Shown here piece by piece: positions 34,465 through 43,138 of a stretch of DNA of 64,000 nt. The stretch covers positions 124,001 through 188,000 of the forward strand of contig NZ_JAEKKT010000117.1 of the NCBI RefSeq assembly GCF_019510245.1, written 5' to 3'. The position numbers were made by a program, and so were the translations under genes. Under the pieces are notes generated by a model. It was not told where the DNA came from, made no database searches, and worked only from the letters and a program-made list of their open reading frames with translations. Numbering within the stretch: position 1 is the stretch's first letter; each line of letters starts with the position of its first letter. The stretch is from Streptomyces sp. (GTDB lineage Bacteria; Actinomycetota; Actinomycetes; Streptomycetales; Streptomycetaceae).

Positions 34465-35169
34465 ATGGCGAGTTCCACCAAGGAGAGCAAGGCGAGCGCC
34501 ACACAGGACGCTCCCGTCACGGCCCGGACCCGGCGTATGCCCGGCTGGGCGAAGCTGGTCACCGCGCTGGTGCTGGTGCTCGTGGTGCTGTTCGCCGGGA
34601 TCAAACTGGCGGTGCTGCCCGGGATCAAGGACCTGTTCGGCACGGAGACCCGCGACAACACCGGCCCGGCGCTGCTCAAGTCCATCCAGGACATGAGCCG
34701 TTACGACGCGGCCTCCGGCAACTTCCAGGTCGTCGTGGACCTGGAGAAGGACGCCAAGTACCTGCCCAGCGCGATCCGCGGCACCCGCACCCTGTACGTC
34801 GGGGCGGGCACGGTCGACGCCTATGTCGACCTCGGCGGGATCGCGCAGAAGGACGTGACGGTCAACGGCGACCGTACCGAGGCCACCATCCGGCTGCCGC
34901 ACGCCCAGCTGGGCAAGGCGACGCTGGACCCCGACCACTCCTACGCCGTGTCCAAGCAGCGCGGCCTGCTCGACCGGCTCGGCGACCTGTTCTCCGACAA
35001 CCCCAACGGTGAGCAGGCGGTGCAGAAGCTGGCCGTGAAGCACATCGACACAGCGGCCAAGGACAGCGGGCTGACCACCCGGGCCGAGACCAACACCACC
35101 GACATGCTGGAGGGGCTGCTGCACTCCCTCGGATTCACGGAGGTGCACGTGTCGTACGGGACGATCTGA
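34465..35169 (+). CDS. DUF4230 single-pass membrane protein
   Basis: A 234-residue protein. A basic, disordered N-terminus (~30 residues) is followed by one TM helix 'LVTALVLVLVVLFAGIKLAV', then an extracytoplasmic domain with 'YDAASGNFQVVVDLEKDAKYLPSAIRG', a DUF4230 hallmark, ending 'HSLGFTEVHVSYGTI'. Function of the family is unknown. AAAGGAGGA precedes the ATG at 34465. Convergent with the antiporter operon. Confidence 0.88.
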   Translation: MASSTKESKASATQDAPVTARTRRMPGWAKLVTALVLVLVVLFAGIKLAVLPGIKDLFGTETRDNTGPALLKSIQDMSRYDAASGNFQVVVDLEKDAKYLPSAIRGTRTLYVGAGTVDAYVDLGGIAQKDVTVNGDRTEATIRLPHAQLGKATLDPDHSYAVSKQRGLLDRLGDLFSDNPNGEQAVQKLAVKHIDTAAKDSGLTTRAETNTTDMLEGLLHSLGFTEVHVSYGTI

Positions 35170-35183
35170 TCGACGCCGTGTGA

Positions 35184-36944
35184 TCAGCCGCCCAGCACCG
35201 CGGGCAGGGCCAGCGCGCCCAGTGCCGCGGTGCCGACCAGCAGCCAGGCCACGTAGTCCCCGATGTGCCCGGACTGCAGGCGGCGCAGCGGCAGCGCCCG
35301 GTCCGGGGCGGACAGCAGGCCGGGGCGGACGATCGCGACGGCGGCGAGGCCCACGGCCAGGAGGGTGGAGAGACAGCCCAGCAGGACCCCGGCCGTCGTC
35401 CAGTGGACGGCGGCCGGGGTCCCGCCCGTGCCGGCCGCGGCGAGGGCACGGGACAGCATCTCGGGTAGGCCGGGAGCGACACCGACGGCGAGGGCGCCGG
35501 CCAGCAGGACCGCGGGGACGAGGGTCATGGTGGCCGGGATGCGGTCCAGCCTGCCCTCCGTCTCGGGCTCCTCGTCGGCCCCGGTGGTCTCGTAGGCGGC
35601 GCCCTTGGGCGGCGGGTCACCGAGGCCGAGGAAGACCCGGGCGCCGACCCGCAGCACCGCGCCCGCCGTCACCGCCGACGCGAGGACGAACAGCACCGTG
35701 AGCGGTCCGCCCACCGCTTCCTCGGAGACCGCCTTGCCGATGCCGGTGCCGAACGGCGGCAGGCCGGCCAGGGCCAGCCCGCCGACGCCGAACAGGACGC
35801 CCTCCGTGCGCAGATCGCGGCCCCTCCCGTGCAGCGCACGTTCGTCGACGTTGCCGTAGCGGTCCAGCAGGATGCCCGTGCACGCGAACAGGGCGGCCTT
35901 CACGCCCGCGTGCCCGAGGATGTAGAGCGCGGCCCCGTCGTCGCCCTCCGGGGTGAGGACGCCCAGGGCGACGAGGAACAGCCCGGTGTGGGCGACGGTG
36001 GAGTTGGCCAGCAGCCGTTTGATGTGCCGCTGGTGCCAGCACATCACCGCGCCGACCACGGCCGTGAGCACGCCGAGGACGACGAGGGCCCGTTCCAGGT
36101 CGGCCGCCGGGATGCCGCCGGGGCCGGCGAAGACCGTGCCGTACACCCGCCACACGCCGTACGCGCCCAGTTCCACCATGACCCCGGAGAGCAGCATGCA
36201 CACCGGGGTGGGGGCGACGGCGTGGGCGTCGGGGAGCCAGAGGTGGAAGGGGGCGGCGGCGGCCTTTACCAGCAGCGCGGTGAGCACCAGCACGAACGCG
36301 GCGAGGACCAGCGCGTCGGGGCGGCCGTGCGCGTCCAGGCCGCGGCCGATCTTCGACATGGCCAGTTCGCCGGTGCGGGCGTACAGCAGTCCGATGCCCG
36401 TCAGCATCGCGTACGCGCCGAGGGAGTTGACCACGCCGAAGGTCAGCGCGCCCTGCACCGCCTTCGCCTCGTCGATGCGGTAGCCGGTCAGCGCGTAGGC
36501 GACCACGCTCATCAGCTCGAAGAACACGAACATGTTGAACAGGTCGCCGGCGATGGCGAACCCGCACATGCCGGCCTGGAAGGCCAGCATCAGCGCCGGG
36601 TAGGAGCCGGCGTGGCCGCGTGGCGGCTCCTCGAAGTAGTGCCAGGAGTACACCAGGGCGGCGAGCGTCAGCAGGGAGACGAGCGTGGCCATGCCGAGGG
36701 CCGGTCCGTCCCCGACCACCAGGATCCCGACGCTCTCCCCGTGGACCGGCCGCCAGCCGCCCACCCACTCGGTCATCGGGGGCGAGGAGTTCAGGAGCAG
36801 GACCAGGGCGAGGGCGCAGGTGCCCGCACAGACCGCGCAGGCGAAGCTCTCGGCGACGACCCTGGGCAGCCGGCGGCCGGCGGCCACCAGCAGGGTGGCG
36901 CCGAGCAGGGGACCGGCCGCGAGCAGCGGGAGCAGGTGGTGCAT
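35184..36944 (-). CDS. mnhD: Mrp-type antiporter subunit D (NuoN/MrpD-like)
   Basis: A 586-residue protein with about 14 TM segments. It has the proton-translocation core of the family: the Glu in '[18 protein letters not shown]', Lys in '[31 protein letters not shown]' and '[22 protein letters not shown]'. Its start overlaps the stop of mnhC by 1 base. It is the last gene of the operon. As no mrpA is present, this is the only large antiporter-like subunit encoded here. It probably exchanges Na+ (or K+) for H+. Confidence 0.9.
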   Translation of the reverse strand: MHHLLPLLAAGPLLGATLLVAAGRRLPRVVAESFACAVCAGTCALALVLLLNSSPPMTEWVGGWRPVHGESVGILVVGDGPALGMATLVSLLTLAALVYSWHYFEEPPRGHAGSYPALMLAFQAGMCGFAIAGDLFNMFVFFELMSVVAYALTGYRIDEAKAVQGALTFGVVNSLGAYAMLTGIGLLYARTGELAMSKIGRGLDAHGRPDALVLAAFVLVLTALLVKAAAAPFHLWLPDAHAVAPTPVCMLLSGVMVELGAYGVWRVYGTVFAGPGGIPAADLERALVVLGVLTAVVGAVMCWHQRHIKRLLANSTVAHTGLFLVALGVLTPEGDDGAALYILGHAGVKAALFACTGILLDRYGNVDERALHGRGRDLRTEGVLFGVGGLALAGLPPFGTGIGKAVSEEAVGGPLTVLFVLASAVTAGAVLRVGARVFLGLGDPPPKGAAYETTGADEEPETEGRLDRIPATMTLVPAVLLAGALAVGVAPGLPEMLSRALAAAGTGGTPAAVHWTTAGVLLGCLSTLLAVGLAAVAIVRPGLLSAPDRALPLRRLQSGHIGDYVAWLLVGTAALGALALPAVLGG

Positions 36945-37306
36945 CAGCCGCGCAGCTCCGTCAGTTCGTCGGGGTCGACCGTGCCGTGCCGCTTGGCGAT
37001 CTGCAGGACGAGCGCGAGCAGCAGCGCGGTGACGGTCGCGCCCACCACCACGTCGGTGAGGGCGAGGGCCTGCACGACCGGGTCGACCAGCGGCCGGGCG
37101 CCGGGCTCGAGGTCGGAGAAGACGGGTGCGGTGCCGCCGTCGCGATAGCCGACGGCGAGCAGCAGGACGTACGTCGACGACTGGACGACGGCCAGACAGC
37201 CGACGGCGTGGATCAGGTTCCGGCTGGTGGCGAGGCCGTAGCAGCCGGCCAGGAAGATCCAGACGGCGACCAGGTAGGGGAAGACGTGCATCACGGAGTG
37301 CGTCAC
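36944..37306 (-). CDS. mnhC: Mrp-type antiporter subunit C (NuoK-like)
   Basis: A 120-residue protein with three TM segments. The middle one, '[20 protein letters not shown]', is followed by '[35 protein letters not shown]', which carries the conserved 'DP(V/L)xQALxLTxIVI' box of MrpC. It lies between mnhB (7-base gap) and mnhD (1-base overlap). Confidence 0.9.
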   Translation of the reverse strand: MTHSVMHVFPYLVAVWIFLAGCYGLATSRNLIHAVGCLAVVQSSTYVLLLAVGYRDGGTAPVFSDLEPGARPLVDPVVQALALTDVVVGATVTALLLALVLQIAKRHGTVDPDELTELRG

Positions 37307-37313
37307 TGCGGGC

Positions 37314-38054
37314 TCAACTCCCGTTCTCCTCCTCGATCTCGACGGCCTGGTCGAGGAAACGGGCGAGCAGCACCACGACCGCGCTCGCCACCTCCATGCC
37401 GATGGCCGCGTTCAGCAGGGGGACCGTGCCGCCGGAGGACAGCGTGTTGAAAGTGCCGTACGGCAGCAGCGTGTTGGCCAGGAAGGCGGTGCCCGCCAGC
37501 ACCCCGGCGAGGCCGAGGACCAGGTAGGAGCAGGCCGCGAGGGAGTCGGTGACCTCGAAGACGCCGATGGGGCGGACGCGTTCGAGGGCGCCGTAGTCGG
37601 CGCCGAGGTACAGCAGGTGCAGCGCGGTCGCGGCGACGACCCCGCCCTGGAAGCCGCCGCCGGGGCTGAGCTGGCCGTGCGCGATGACGTACAGGCCGGT
37701 GACCAGGGCGACGGGCAGCATCAGCAGGGCGTACCGCCGGACCGGCAGGGCCACTTCGGTGGGCTCCGGGCGGTCCCGCTGTTCGTCCCGGTTCTGGCGC
37801 AGCAGGACCACGCAGCCGAGGACGGCGGCGAAGAGGATGCTCATCTCGCCGAGGGTGTCGTAGGCCCGCTGGTCGAAGTTGACGGAGGAGATGACGTTGG
37901 CGGTGTGCCGGGCGAGGGAGGCGCGCACGGCACGGTCGCCGTAGGGGTGGCGGGTGCCGCCGAAGCCGGGCAGGTCGAAGCAGGCGGCGACCAGGAGCGC
38001 CGCCAGGCCCGCGCCGCCAATGGCCAGCACCCAGAGCCGGAAGGAGCGGCTCAC
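37314..38054 (-). CDS. mnhB: Mrp-type antiporter subunit B (MnhB)
   Basis: A 246-residue protein. The N-terminal half has one TM and an extracytoplasmic segment. The C-terminal half is the MnhB domain with 'ALVTGLYVIAHGQLSPGGGFQGGVVAATALHLLYL', the diagnostic G-G-G-F-Q-G-G motif. In the canonical Mrp complex this corresponds to MrpB and the C-terminal tail of MrpA. The start overlaps the DUF4040 gene by 4 bases. Confidence 0.9.
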   Translation of the reverse strand: MSRSFRLWVLAIGGAGLAALLVAACFDLPGFGGTRHPYGDRAVRASLARHTANVISSVNFDQRAYDTLGEMSILFAAVLGCVVLLRQNRDEQRDRPEPTEVALPVRRYALLMLPVALVTGLYVIAHGQLSPGGGFQGGVVAATALHLLYLGADYGALERVRPIGVFEVTDSLAACSYLVLGLAGVLAGTAFLANTLLPYGTFNTLSSGGTVPLLNAAIGMEVASAVVVLLARFLDQAVEIEEENGS

Positions 38055-38305
38055 TTCTCGCCTCCCTTCCCGCGCCGCCGCACCTTGCGCACCGACAGCA
38101 TGATGAGCAGCGGGGTCAGGGCGGAGCCGACGGCGAGCTGGGAGAGGCCGACGTCGGGGGCCTGGAGCACGGTGAACACGACGCCGAGGAACAGGCCGAG
38201 CAGGGACAGCACCAGGGCCTGGCGGGCCGGGTCCCGGACCGCCACGGCCACGGTCGCGGCTCCCGCGGTGAGCAGCAGGGCCACGACGATCACCGCGTCA
38301 GCCAC
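38051..38305 (-). CDS. DUF4040 / MbhD-like antiporter subunit
   Basis: An 84-residue membrane protein with three TM segments: 'VIVVALLLTAGAATVAVAV', 'ALVLSLLGLFLGVVFTVLQAPDVGLSQLAVGSALTPLLIML' and a basic C-terminus. The second block is the DUF4040/MbhD signature, which in Mrp complexes is fused inside MrpA. Here it is separate, as in membrane-bound hydrogenase-type antiporter modules. Overlaps both neighbours. Confidence 0.88.
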   Translation of the reverse strand: MADAVIVVALLLTAGAATVAVAVRDPARQALVLSLLGLFLGVVFTVLQAPDVGLSQLAVGSALTPLLIMLSVRKVRRRGKGGEK

Positions 38306-38750
38306 CGCGCACCCCCCGGAAGCCGCCGGACAGCGCCCGGGAGGCGACCACGTTCCCGCCGGTCAGCAACGCCCCGATCACCAGGAGTTTGACCATCGCC
38401 CGGCCCGGCCCGGTCGCCACGCACAGGGCGACCACGACGGCCGCGTCCACCCCGACCGTCGTCCAGGTCAGGCCCCAGGCGGCGGCCCGGCCGTCCGTCA
38501 GGTCGTCGGCGAGCAGCCGGGCGAAGACGAGGGTGCCGACGGGGCCCAGCACGGCCAGCAGCAGGCCGAGGTCGACGTAGGACGTACGGTCGTAGCCCTG
38601 GGCGAGCAGCAGCAGGCTCGCGCAGACCACCGAGGTGGAGAGGTTCTGGGCGACCACGCGGCGGCTCAGCGGGCCGGTGGCCACGCCCCACAGGGCGGTG
38701 CCCGCGCCCCCCGCCAGCAGCACGGTCGCCGCCAGGATCCAGCCGTTCAC
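38298..38750 (-). CDS. Mrp-type antiporter subunit F with a C-terminal extension
   Basis: A 150-residue membrane protein. Residues 1-85 resemble MrpF (three TMs, ending 'SYVDLGLLLAVLGPVGTLVFARLL'). The remainder adds another hydrophobic block 'GVDAAVVVALCVATGPGRAMVKLLVIGALL' that could stand for the missing MrpG-like part. The GTG at 38750 overlaps the preceding gene's stop (GTGA). The assignment of the extension is inference. Confidence 0.75.
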   Translation of the reverse strand: MNGWILAATVLLAGGAGTALWGVATGPLSRRVVAQNLSTSVVCASLLLLAQGYDRTSYVDLGLLLAVLGPVGTLVFARLLADDLTDGRAAAWGLTWTTVGVDAAVVVALCVATGPGRAMVKLLVIGALLTGGNVVASRALSGGFRGVRGG

Positions 38751-38929
38751 CGCCAGTTCACCGCCCGCCGGCCGGCCCGCGCCACCAGCGCCCCGATCGC
38801 CGCCACGCTCGCGCCGACGATCCGCTCCAGGGTGTCGACGCTGCTGATGAACACCAGCCAGAGCAGGGCGAGAACGGCCCACCAGGCCAGCAGTTCGGCC
38901 GCGGCGCCGAGCGCCGTGCGCCTGGTCAT
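38747..38929 (-). CDS. Very short MrpE-like membrane protein, first gene of the antiporter operon
   Basis: A 60-residue protein with a single strong hydrophobic region 'ELLAWWAVLALLWLVFISSV' followed by a second weaker one. MrpE proteins are usually ~160 residues, so this would be a severely shortened version; alternatively it is an unrelated accessory peptide. It is placed as the operon's first gene and is coupled to the next by overlap. The start at 38929 follows GGAGGCGGCG. Confidence 0.6.
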   Translation of the reverse strand: MTRRTALGAAAELLAWWAVLALLWLVFISSVDTLERIVGASVAAIGALVARAGRRAVNWR

Positions 38930-39169
38930 ACGCCGCCTCCTCGGTCGCCGTGCGGCGCGATGTCCGATTCGCCGCTTCTTTGCCGCTTGTGCATCCAAGC
39001 ATCGCGACCGTCGCCGGGAGCGGCGGCACGCGGGAACGCACCCGGAGTGCCCAGGGGGCGCACCCGGAAACCAGCGGTCTGCTCCGGCCGACCTCCGGGC
39101 CACGGCATCGCCCGGCGTTTCGGGGGTAACTGGCTCATCACGCCGCAAGGTTGGAGAGTGGAGGACTCA

Positions 39170-40159
39170 ATGGCCAGCGCCGCCTCGCGCCTGCGCATCA
39201 CCAAAGGCGAGACCACCGAGGAGACGAAGAAGAACGGGGACACCGGCACGAGGGCGAGGCTGTTCAGCAGGGCCGCACGCGTCGTCGGCGTCCGCGGCGA
39301 CCAGCCGGGCACCGCCACGAAGGGGGGCTCCACCAAGCCGGCGGACGCCGGGAAGAAGGGCACCCTCGGCAGGGTGCGCCGCTCCGGCACCCCGAGCGAT
39401 ACCGCCGGACCGAGCGGCACGGCCAAGTCGGCGGATGCCAGGAAGACGGGCTTCCTCGGCAGGTTGCGCGGCTCCGGCACCGCGGGCGGTGCCGCCGCTC
39501 CGGGCGGCACGGCCGAGCCCGCGGATGCCGGGAGGACGGGCTTCCTCGGCAGGTTGCGCGGCTTTGGCGCGGCAGGCGGGACGGCCACCGCGCGCAGGGC
39601 GGGCGGCACGGCGGAGCCGGCCGCCGGGAAGACGCGCATCGGCAGGAAGGGCGCAGCGGGCGAGGCGGACACCTCCGCCGCCCGGACCGGCACGGAGCGT
39701 CGCCCGCTCCCCCTGCCCCTGCGGTTGCTGGCCATGGCCTGCGCCTTCGCCGCGATGGTGGCCTTCGCCGTCGTGCTGGCCGATCTGACCCTTGATCCGT
39801 CCCCGGCCTCCGTGTCGATCGCCCACACCAACCTGCATCCCGGCGCCACCCTGAAGCTCTATCTGGACCAGCCCGGGTTCCGTGACGCCGTGAAGCAGAT
39901 CGGCGGAAACATCCTGCTCGGTGCCCCGTTCGGCATCCTCGTGCCGGTCCTCGCACCCGGCGCCCGGGGCGTGCTGCGGGTGCTGCTGCTGACCGCGATC
40001 GTGATGCTGCTGGTGGAGATGGCGCAGGGCGCGCTGGTCACCGGCCGGGCGTTCGACGTGGACGACGTCATCCTCAACACCACGGGGGCGCTGGTCGGTT
40101 GGCTGCTGCTGGGCCGCCGGCTCGGCCGCGCGGTGCACGCCCGCAAGCGCAAGGCGTGA
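39170..40159 (+). CDS. VanZ-family membrane protein with tandem-repeat cytoplasmic tail
   Basis: A 329-residue protein. Residues 1-165 are hydrophilic and disordered and contain three exact-period 30-residue repeats starting at residues 58, 88 and 118 (core 'ADA(G/R)(K/R)(K/T)GFLGRLRG') plus a degenerate fourth. Residues 180-329 are VanZ-like: four TM segments, with 'VKQIGGNILLGAPFGILVPV' and 'AFDVDDVILNTTGALVGWLL', the family motifs. VanZ in enterococci gives low teicoplanin resistance; most homologues have no known role. GAGTGGAGGA precedes the ATG. Confidence 0.88.
   Translation: MASAASRLRITKGETTEETKKNGDTGTRARLFSRAARVVGVRGDQPGTATKGGSTKPADAGKKGTLGRVRRSGTPSDTAGPSGTAKSADARKTGFLGRLRGSGTAGGAAAPGGTAEPADAGRTGFLGRLRGFGAAGGTATARRAGGTAEPAAGKTRIGRKGAAGEADTSAARTGTERRPLPLPLRLLAMACAFAAMVAFAVVLADLTLDPSPASVSIAHTNLHPGATLKLYLDQPGFRDAVKQIGGNILLGAPFGILVPVLAPGARGVLRVLLLTAIVMLLVEMAQGALVTGRAFDVDDVILNTTGALVGWLLLGRRLGRAVHARKRKA
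39341..39610 (+). repeat. 90-bp tandem repeat, three units
   Basis: Units begin at 39341, 39431 and 39521 with the same GCGGA(C/T)GCC. The period is exactly 90 bases, preserving frame. Units 2 and 3 are nearly identical over their first ~50 bases. A partial fourth begins at 39611. It encodes the disordered tail of the VanZ protein. Confidence 0.85.
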
Positions 40160-40211
40160 CCCGGCGGGACGGCCGGGTCCGGCTCGCCCGGCGGGCGCCG
40201 GCGGGCCGTGG

Positions 40212-40277
40212 GTGGTTGCTCGCGCAGTTCCCCGCGCCCCGCGCAGTTCCCCGCGCCCCCTGAAGGGGCGCGGGGAA
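40212..40277 (+). repeat. Dispersed intergenic repeat with strong hairpin, copy 2
   Basis: It shares the exact 20-mer of copy 1 (40212-40231). The unit GCGCAGTTCCCCGCGCCCC is tandemly duplicated (40222-40240, 40241-40259). The second copy forms a 13-bp stem TTCCCCGCGCCCC / GGGGCGCGGGGAA (40247-40259, 40265-40277), probably the terminator of the VanZ gene. The rest of the 40160-40466 gap holds an AT-richer promoter region for the glucanase but no gene. Confidence 0.75.
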
Positions 40278-40466
40278 AGTGCGGCCGGCCCCCACCGGCC
40301 CGCATCTGTACGGCGCACGGCGAGGCCGTCCCGCCCTTTCGCACACTGGTCCGTACCACGCTCTTGACGCCGACTTATCTCACTTCTTAAATCAAGAGGC
40401 GACGCCTTCACCCCCCACCCCGGTCGGCTGCCTCCCCGCGCCCGGCCGCCGACGGAAGGAAGAGCC

Positions 40467-41711
40467 GTGGCCTCCCCACGATCGCTCCGCAGATGTCTCT
40501 TCGCAGCGCTCTCCGCGGCCCTGGTCGCGACGGCCGCGGTCGGGCCCGCGCGGGCCGCGTCCGCGTCCGCCGGCGCGAGCGCGGCCGCCGTGACCTTCTC
40601 CGACACCTTCGACGGGGCCGCCGGTTCGCCGGTCGACTCCTCGAAGTGGACGCTGGAGACCGGCGACAACGTCAACAACCACGAGCGTGAGTACTACACC
40701 TCGGGCACCAACAACGCGGCCCTCGACGGCCAGGGGCACCTGGTCATCACGGCCAGGAAGGAGAACCCCGCCAACTACCAGTGCTGGTACGGCACCTGCC
40801 AGTACACCTCGGCGCGACTGAACACCTCCGGGAAGTTCAGCGCCCAGTACGGGCACGTCGAGGCCCGCATGAAGATCCCGCGCGGGCAGGGCATGTGGCC
40901 GGCGTTCTGGATGCTCGGCACCGACATCGGGTCGGTCGGCTGGCCGAACTCCGGCGAGATCGACGTGATGGAGAACGTCGGTTTCGAGCCCTCGACCGTG
41001 CACGGCACCATCCACGGCCCCGGCTACTCCGGCTCCAACGGGATAGGCGCCGGCTACTCGCTGCCGAACGGACAGGCCTTCGCGGACGCCTTCCACACGT
41101 TCGCCGTCGACTGGGCACCCAACTCGATCAAGTGGTCGGTCGACGGCACCGTCTACGAGACCCGTACCCCCGCCGACGTGGGCGGCAACACCTGGGCGTT
41201 CAACAAGCCGTTCTTCCTGATCCTGAACCTGGCCGTGGGCGGCTACTGGCCGGGCGACCCGGACGGCTCGACCGCCTTCCCGGCGCAGCTGGTCGTGGAC
41301 TCGGTGTCGGTGACGACCAGTGACAGCGCGGCCGGGGTCGCGATCAAGGGCCTGGCCGGCAAGTGCGTGGACGTGGCCGGGGCGAATCCCGCCAACGGCA
41401 CGCCCGTGCAGCTCTACGACTGCAACGGCACCGCCGCCCAGCAGTGGACGGTCGCCAGCGACGGCACCGTCCGCGCGCTCGGCAAGTGCCTGGACGTCAC
41501 CGGCGGCGGCACGGCGGACGGCACGGCCGTCCAGCTCTACGACTGCAACGGCACCGCCGCCCAGCAATGGGCCGTCTCCTCGGCGCACGACATCGTGAAC
41601 CCACAGGCGAACAAGTGCCTGGACGTCACCGGCAACAACTCGGCCAACGGCACCCGGCTGCAGATCTGGACCTGCACGGGCGCCGCCAACCAGAAGTGGA
41701 CGGTCGGCTGA
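40467..41711 (+). CDS. Secreted GH16 beta-glucanase with CBM13 (ricin-type) domain
   Basis: A 414-residue enzyme. Signal peptide: residues 1 to about 38, twin-Arg-like start 'MASPRSLRRCLFAALSAALV'. GH16 domain (~40-284): catalytic 'GEIDVMENVG', with nucleophile Glu164, Asp166 and acid/base Glu169. Metal and substrate residues lie in 'MWPAFWMLG'. C-terminal ~125 residues: one ricin-type trefoil with three QxW repeats (Gln-Gln-Trp twice, Gln-Lys-Trp). It probably degrades beta-1,3- or mixed-linkage glucans outside the cell. GTG start with GGAAGGA upstream. Confidence 0.93.
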   Translation: MASPRSLRRCLFAALSAALVATAAVGPARAASASAGASAAAVTFSDTFDGAAGSPVDSSKWTLETGDNVNNHEREYYTSGTNNAALDGQGHLVITARKENPANYQCWYGTCQYTSARLNTSGKFSAQYGHVEARMKIPRGQGMWPAFWMLGTDIGSVGWPNSGEIDVMENVGFEPSTVHGTIHGPGYSGSNGIGAGYSLPNGQAFADAFHTFAVDWAPNSIKWSVDGTVYETRTPADVGGNTWAFNKPFFLILNLAVGGYWPGDPDGSTAFPAQLVVDSVSVTTSDSAAGVAIKGLAGKCVDVAGANPANGTPVQLYDCNGTAAQQWTVASDGTVRALGKCLDVTGGGTADGTAVQLYDCNGTAAQQWAVSSAHDIVNPQANKCLDVTGNNSANGTRLQIWTCTGAANQKWTVG

Positions 41712-41726
41712 GCGCAGTGCTCGCCC

Positions 41727-41984
41727 CTAGCGGCGCGACGGGCGGGGCATCCAGGTGAACTTGTCCCCGCCCACCCAGCAGACCACGGCCGGGTCGTCCA
41801 GGTCGTGGACCTTGATGCCGTGGGACGCGGCGACCTCCAGCACATCCGTGATGGTGCGCGCCTGGCAGACCACCTCACCGTCGATCTCCACGATGCGGAA
41901 GGGCGGGGTGCCGGGCTTGCCGGTCATGACCCCGAGCACCAGGATCCGCGGCTGGGAGATGAACGGGCTCGCTATCTCGGTCAT
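41727..41984 (-). CDS. Conserved hypothetical small protein
   Basis: An 85-residue protein with no signal or TM segment. 'PRILVLGVMTGKPGTPPFRIVEIDGEVVCQA' then 'DVLEVAASHGIKVHDLDDPAVVCWVGGDKFTW'. It looks like a small alpha/beta protein of the kind widely conserved in Streptomyces with unknown function. The ribosome-binding site is weak; an alternative start is possible. Divergent from the PHP-domain gene. Confidence 0.65.
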   Translation of the reverse strand: MTEIASPFISQPRILVLGVMTGKPGTPPFRIVEIDGEVVCQARTITDVLEVAASHGIKVHDLDDPAVVCWVGGDKFTWMPRPSRR

Positions 41985-42051
41985 GCAATCGAGGGTAGAT
42001 CTCCCCGGGCGGAAGTGACCGGCCTGAGTCACCCTGACGGTGGAGGTGGCC

Positions 42052-43089
42052 ATGGACCCCGTCGAGGCACTGGAACGCATCGCCTTCCTGCTGGAACGGT
42101 CGCTGGCGCCCACGTACCGGGTCCGCGCCTTCCGCACCGCCGCAAGAGCCCTGGCCGCCCTGCCCGCCGACGAGGTGGCCGCGCGGGCCCGGGCCGGGAC
42201 CCTGGAGTCGCTGCGCGGCGTGGGCCCGAAAACGGCCCAGGTGGTCCACGAATCGCTGGCCGGAGATTTGCCCGGATATTTGCGCAGGCTTGAGGAAGAG
42301 ACGGCCGAACCCGCCACCGGTCCCGGTTCCGGGCTGCGGGCGCTGCTGCGCGGGGACTGCCATCTGCACTCGGACTGGTCCGACGGCGGCAGCCCCATCG
42401 AGGAGATGGGCCGGACCGCGGCGGCCCTCGGACACGACTGGGCGGTGCTCACCGACCACTCCCCGAGGCTCACCGTGGCACGCGGGCTCTCCCCGGAGCG
42501 GCTGCGCGAGCAGCTGGACGTGGTGGCCCGGCTCAACGCCCCCTGGGCGCCGTTCCGGCTGCTCACCGGCATCGAGTGCGACATCCTGGAGGACGGTTCG
42601 CTGGACCAGGAGCCGGAGTTGCTGGAACGGCTCGACGTGGTCGTCGTCTCGGTCCACTCCAAGCTGCGGATGGACGCCCGCTCGATGACCCGGCGCATGG
42701 TGACGGCCGTCCGCGATCCGCACGCCGACGTCCTCGGCCACTGCACGGGCCGCCTGGTCACCGGGCGGGGGCGGCCGGAGTCCGAGTTCGACGCGGACGA
42801 CGTGTTCGCGGCCTGCGCCGAGTCCGGTACGGCCGTGGAGATCAACAGCCGCCCGGAGCGGCTCGACCCGCCCCGCCGGCTGCTGCGCCGGGCCGTGGAC
42901 GCCGGGGTGCTGTTCTCGATCGACACCGACGCCCACGCTCCCGGCCAGCTGGACTGGCAGATCCTCGGCTGCGCGCGGGCCGAGGAGTGCGCGGTGCCCG
43001 CCGACCGGGTGGTGACCACCTGGTCCGCGCGGGAGCTGCTGGCCTGGACCGGCGAGGGACGGGTTCCGGCGCGCGTGACCGGCGCCTGA
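42052..43089 (+). CDS. PHP-domain phosphoesterase with helix-hairpin-helix (DNA polymerase X-like)
   Basis: A 345-residue protein. The N-terminal ~80 residues form a helix-hairpin-helix module ('LESLRGVGPKTAQVVHESLAG'). The PHP domain follows: 'GDCHLHSDWSDGGSPIEEM' (HxH metal ligands), 'AVLTDHSPRL', 'GIECDIL', 'VVVSVHSKLRM', 'VLGHCTGRL' and 'SIDTDAHAPG'. These give the full set of PHP metal ligands. It lacks a polymerase core, so it may be a 3'-phosphoesterase or nuclease acting on DNA ends. GGAGGTGG precedes the ATG at 42052. Confidence 0.9.
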   Translation: MDPVEALERIAFLLERSLAPTYRVRAFRTAARALAALPADEVAARARAGTLESLRGVGPKTAQVVHESLAGDLPGYLRRLEEETAEPATGPGSGLRALLRGDCHLHSDWSDGGSPIEEMGRTAAALGHDWAVLTDHSPRLTVARGLSPERLREQLDVVARLNAPWAPFRLLTGIECDILEDGSLDQEPELLERLDVVVVSVHSKLRMDARSMTRRMVTAVRDPHADVLGHCTGRLVTGRGRPESEFDADDVFAACAESGTAVEINSRPERLDPPRRLLRRAVDAGVLFSIDTDAHAPGQLDWQILGCARAEECAVPADRVVTTWSARELLAWTGEGRVPARVTGA

Positions 43090-43138
43090 CGCGGTACCCG
43101 GTGAGCCGGAGCCGAACCACAGGAAGGGGCGCCGAGCG

